Assembly: GCA_024509875.1 (NCBI GenBank)
Contig: JAMPIV010014136.1
Coordinates: 221,107 to 285,106, forward strand
Length of the DNA stretch: 64,000 nt
DNA from: Oreohelix idahoensis
Lineage: Eukaryota > Mollusca > Gastropoda > Stylommatophora > Oreohelicidae
Direction of reading: 5' to 3'
Part shown: positions 61,160 to 64,000 of the stretch, one piece after another
Position numbering within the stretch: position 1 is the first letter of the stretch
How the letters are laid out: each line of letters begins with the position of its first letter
Made by a program: the position numbers and the translations under genes
The notes under the pieces: generated by a model
Told to the model about the DNA's origin: nothing
The model's database searches: none
What the model saw: the letters and a program-made list of their open reading frames with translations, nothing else

Positions 61160-63543
61160 GATCATCATCTCGGTCTTGTGAAGGTAGTAAATTTTTTTCA
61201 GCCTACCGCACTGACAGCTGTGAATTATAGGTCAGGTTGTCCCTGGGACGTCTATGTTGTCTGCTATGTGACGAGAGTTGTTGACATCGCAGGAGGGCCA
61301 CAACCTTACACCACGGAGTTTGGGTAATTGTAAAGTGAATTTTCCGTGTTCACTCATAATCTTACCATGGATTAAAATAGATATTTTCATTTGTATTGTC
61401 TCACAGCGAGCGACTGTGCGAGGGGAATCACCATTCTAATTTGACATTACCTGCGAGAGATATAGATCACTATGTACCATTTATCCATTCAAGCGAGCCT
61501 AGCCAGTACGTTAACCCACCGTGTCATGATGTCACCTTGCGTGTTGATGAGATGTTCGCAAGACCTCGAAGGAATTTTTGTTTTTTGTTTGTTTTTTCAA
61601 AGGTCCTGTTTATTTTTTGTTCTGTTTACAAACACTGAATGTTATTGTATTCTTTAGTATAGAACTTTATATGTTGTTAATGAAATATTATGTAATCTTT
61701 GTAACATTTGATTGCCATAATTATTTGTTGGTTGTTACTTATATGACTGTATTTTAATTATGCATTAAATAATTTCTATGCACAAACTTATTTACTGAGA
61801 CAATGTAATAGTCATTTCTGTAGATAGTCCTGAGTGTTTTTATGCCCTACTTAAAATTTTGGTTTTGTTTTTCATCATGGGTCTGATACCATGTTTAATT
61901 AACATATTTATATACAGATTATTTGAATTAATTGTTTAGTGAAAAGGTAATTTTAAACATAACTTGTATGTTTTATTAATGATTTTGCGTTGAAGTTAAG
62001 GACGTATTCTGAAACTTGGTTTCCATTTTTGCTAAATTATGACATTTGATAATTTAAACGATTCGATTTTTTGTCAGCTAGAATTAACTTAAATTTCCTA
62101 TTAAATTAAGTGGGTAGAATTAACAGCGACGGCTGATACTCTTGTTCATTTAAAGAATTTAAATATCTGATTATAATACATAGTTAAGATAAATAATATT
62201 ACACTTATATATATTTATAACTTCGTTTGTAGTTAACATTTTATTACCCAATGTGACGTTTCTGTGATGTATTTTTTTTTAAAAGAAGAAAAAAAAAACT
62301 TACACGTTTTTCATGTATGTCTGTTTAAAGATAAGATTATTTTTATGTTACTCAACTAATTTAATTGTTAGTTATTAATTATACCTACATATTACTTAGA
62401 AATAAAAATACTATTTTTATTTAACCTAACGTTAAGAAACATTTTTTGTATTGTAAATTTTTGGAAAATGTGTTTTGGACATTGTGATATTTATTTTTTC
62501 TGCGCCAGCGCTAGATTGTATGTTAAGCTTACTATTATGTAGTGACATTAATTCTTTGAAAATGTCGTGATGTTTGGATGTATTTTTTGGTTGTTAGCGC
62601 TTGACTATGCGTCAATGCAAAACTTGTGTTAGCGTTAATATTTTTGTTTGGATGATATTTGATGTAATTTATTTTTAGTTATGTATAAGCTTTTAATTTA
62701 GTTAAATTACTTATTATGCTGTGCTTGTCATAAGCTTTCTTTTTTGTGTTAGTATAGAAATATACTTTAGCATTTTTGTATTTTACAATACGTTGTTACA
62801 TTTAGATAGTTATTGTTAGGTGTTGTTACCAACTTTCTTTACATTTGCATCTTTACTGTCATCTCTCTTTGTTGACTATTCGTCATTTCTTTACATCTTG
62901 TCTGTTGTCTTTTCAATATTGTCTGATATTTTGTTTATGCTTCCGTGTTTCATCTTTGATGTAATTCATACTTCTAGTATACTTTTTTCGTGTTACGCTA
63001 TTTATACTTTCATTCTTTGTAGTGTTACGTTAATTATATAACTTTAGATAATGTAATTGGTTCTTATAGTTCTATTTGTTTTACATGTATGGAATTGTTG
63101 TCTTCATTGTGTAATTATGATTCTATTTGATGCTTATCATATTCCCATTTCATATTTTGTCTTTTCTCTTACGATAGTTTATTTTCTGTTTAGTTTGTAC
63201 TATGTATACTTAGTTTGGTTTTGTATTAGATTATTTTTTGGTATGCTTGTATGAGTATGTTGGATGATTTAATCATTATCTTACATTTATTGATGATATT
63301 TTTGTAGATGTGCTATGTTCTTTTGTCATAGATATATTTTTGTAGGTAACTGATAGAACTTCATTAATTTTTTAAATTTTTGGGAATTAATTAAAGAGAT
63401 ATTTGACATAACTTCATTGACAGTTAAATTTTTGGGAGTTTATTTTTGTACGTATTTCATATAATTTCATTAACCTTTAAATTTTTGGATCTTAAATTTT
63501 CTAAAAAATGATAAATCATTTTTTCCCGGACGGTGTGGCAAAC
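61160..63543 (+). other. E4 long non-coding 3' region
   Basis: About 2.4 kb, very AT-rich, no ORF with a recognised motif. Small Phe/Leu/Ile-rich ORFs (62820-63041, 63057-63254) look like low-complexity sequence. No clear polypurine tract precedes the LTR at 63544. TTAAATTTTTGG recurs near 63370, 63424 and 63477. Confidence 0.5.
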
Positions 63544-64000
63544 TGTTACCAGTAATTTTAATGGAAGGGGACGTGATCTGGAAAATATTAGGTGAGCAGA
63601 TTAGATTATGGGTTGTCATTGCTTGAAGACGTGATTGTCTTTAATGTTAATTTTAAATTGTAATAGTAGAAGTAAAGTTACAAAGCGTGTTAACGCTAGT
63701 CAGTTCAATTGTGGAGGTTTGTTCACTCCGAACTGTTTTGAGCTACGGGTATTTAGCTATTTGTGGCTAGCCCGTGCAAGTAGTGAGACTGAACGGTGTT
63801 TTTTAACAGCCGGGTCTCGTAGCTGTTTTAGGGGGAGGATGTGTATTCCCGTGGGCAGTGAGTTTTGGGCATCGATCTGGAGAGGTCGCCCGATAGTGTG
63901 TGTTCTTGATGGTAAGCCTGTACAGTGCTGAATATAAGAGGCCATGATTTGTGTAAGGCCATTATTTCCTTAGAGAGGATAATTGTGTTATGTGAAGACA
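63544..64000 (+). repeat. E4 3' LTR, cut by window end
   Basis: The first 457 bp of the LTR, matching 57823 onward, including TGTTACCAGTAATTTTAATG and the GGGGGAGGATGTGTATTCCC segment. Confidence 0.92.

Larger units (their letters stand above)
57823..64000 (+). mobile_element. E4: LTR element with coiled-coil protein and no pol
   Basis: The 5' LTR (57823-58499) and the start of a matching 3' LTR (63544 onward, running off the window) are nearly identical. The internal region of about 5 kb has one coding area (59280-61159) and no protease, reverse transcriptase or integrase motif in any frame. E4 interrupts the LINE ending at 57822. The right target duplication is outside the window. It looks like a non-autonomous LTR retrotransposon. 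Confidence 0.85.

Overview
This is a stretch of invertebrate animal nuclear DNA, probably from a lophotrochozoan such as a mollusc. That guess rests on the transposon families and on a spliced laminin-G gene, not on any marker gene. It is AT-rich and has no bacterial features: no operons, no rRNA and no complete tRNA gene. Almost everything recognisable is transposable element, tandem repeat or their remains. The one host signal is a pair of short coding exons, 12951-13034 and 43664-43767 (+). They join in phase, through a split Arg codon, into part of a laminin G-like (LamG) domain. So the 30.6 kb between them is one intron filled with nested transposons, and the rest of the window is probably neighbouring introns of the same gene.

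Layout. 1-7327: LTR retrotransposon E1 (+), 5' LTR outside the window. 7590-8132 and 9567-11743: two related arrays of a 37-bp minisatellite, separated by a near-perfect 396-bp palindrome with a (TA)54 core (8697-9092). 12281-12535: a 24-bp tandem repeat. 12951-13034: LamG exon. 13245-13490: LINE relic. 14219-28530: an old dispersed repeat (copy A) interrupted by a full-length LINE (14677-27482, minus, 11-bp target duplication), itself interrupted by LTR element E2 (16682-25445, minus). Copy A also carries a separate 307-bp insertion at 28197. Copy B at 41864-43005 is the unoccupied version of both sites. 28531-36720: a purine-rich block with eroded charged ORFs, interrupted by a DNA transposon (31684-33863, CACTG termini, TAA duplication). 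36731-41220: the 3' half of a conventional Ty3/Gypsy element, E5 (+). 41395-41838: LINE relic. 43664-43767: second LamG exon. 44560-45490: 5' end of an RTE-like LINE. 45500-55270: a zinc-finger LINE fragment (minus) split by LTR element E3 (45993-54854, 5-bp duplication TTGAT), which itself holds a SINE (51861-52227, 12-bp duplication). 55711-57822: two more LINE fragments (minus). 57823-64000: E4, an LTR-bounded element with a coiled-coil protein and no pol.

E1, E2 and E3 share an unusual pol order: Gag, protease, integrase, reverse transcriptase, RNase H. This is Ty1/copia-like order with Ty3/Gypsy-type sequences, the arrangement known for Gmr1-like elements. Their Gags lack a CCHC zinc knuckle, and all three have a CxxC...CGH motif between Gag and protease. 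E5 has the normal Gypsy order, so both architectures sit side by side. Most copies are broken by frameshifts, stops or insertions. E2 looks youngest because its LTRs are nearly identical. E4 looks like a non-autonomous gag-only derivative.
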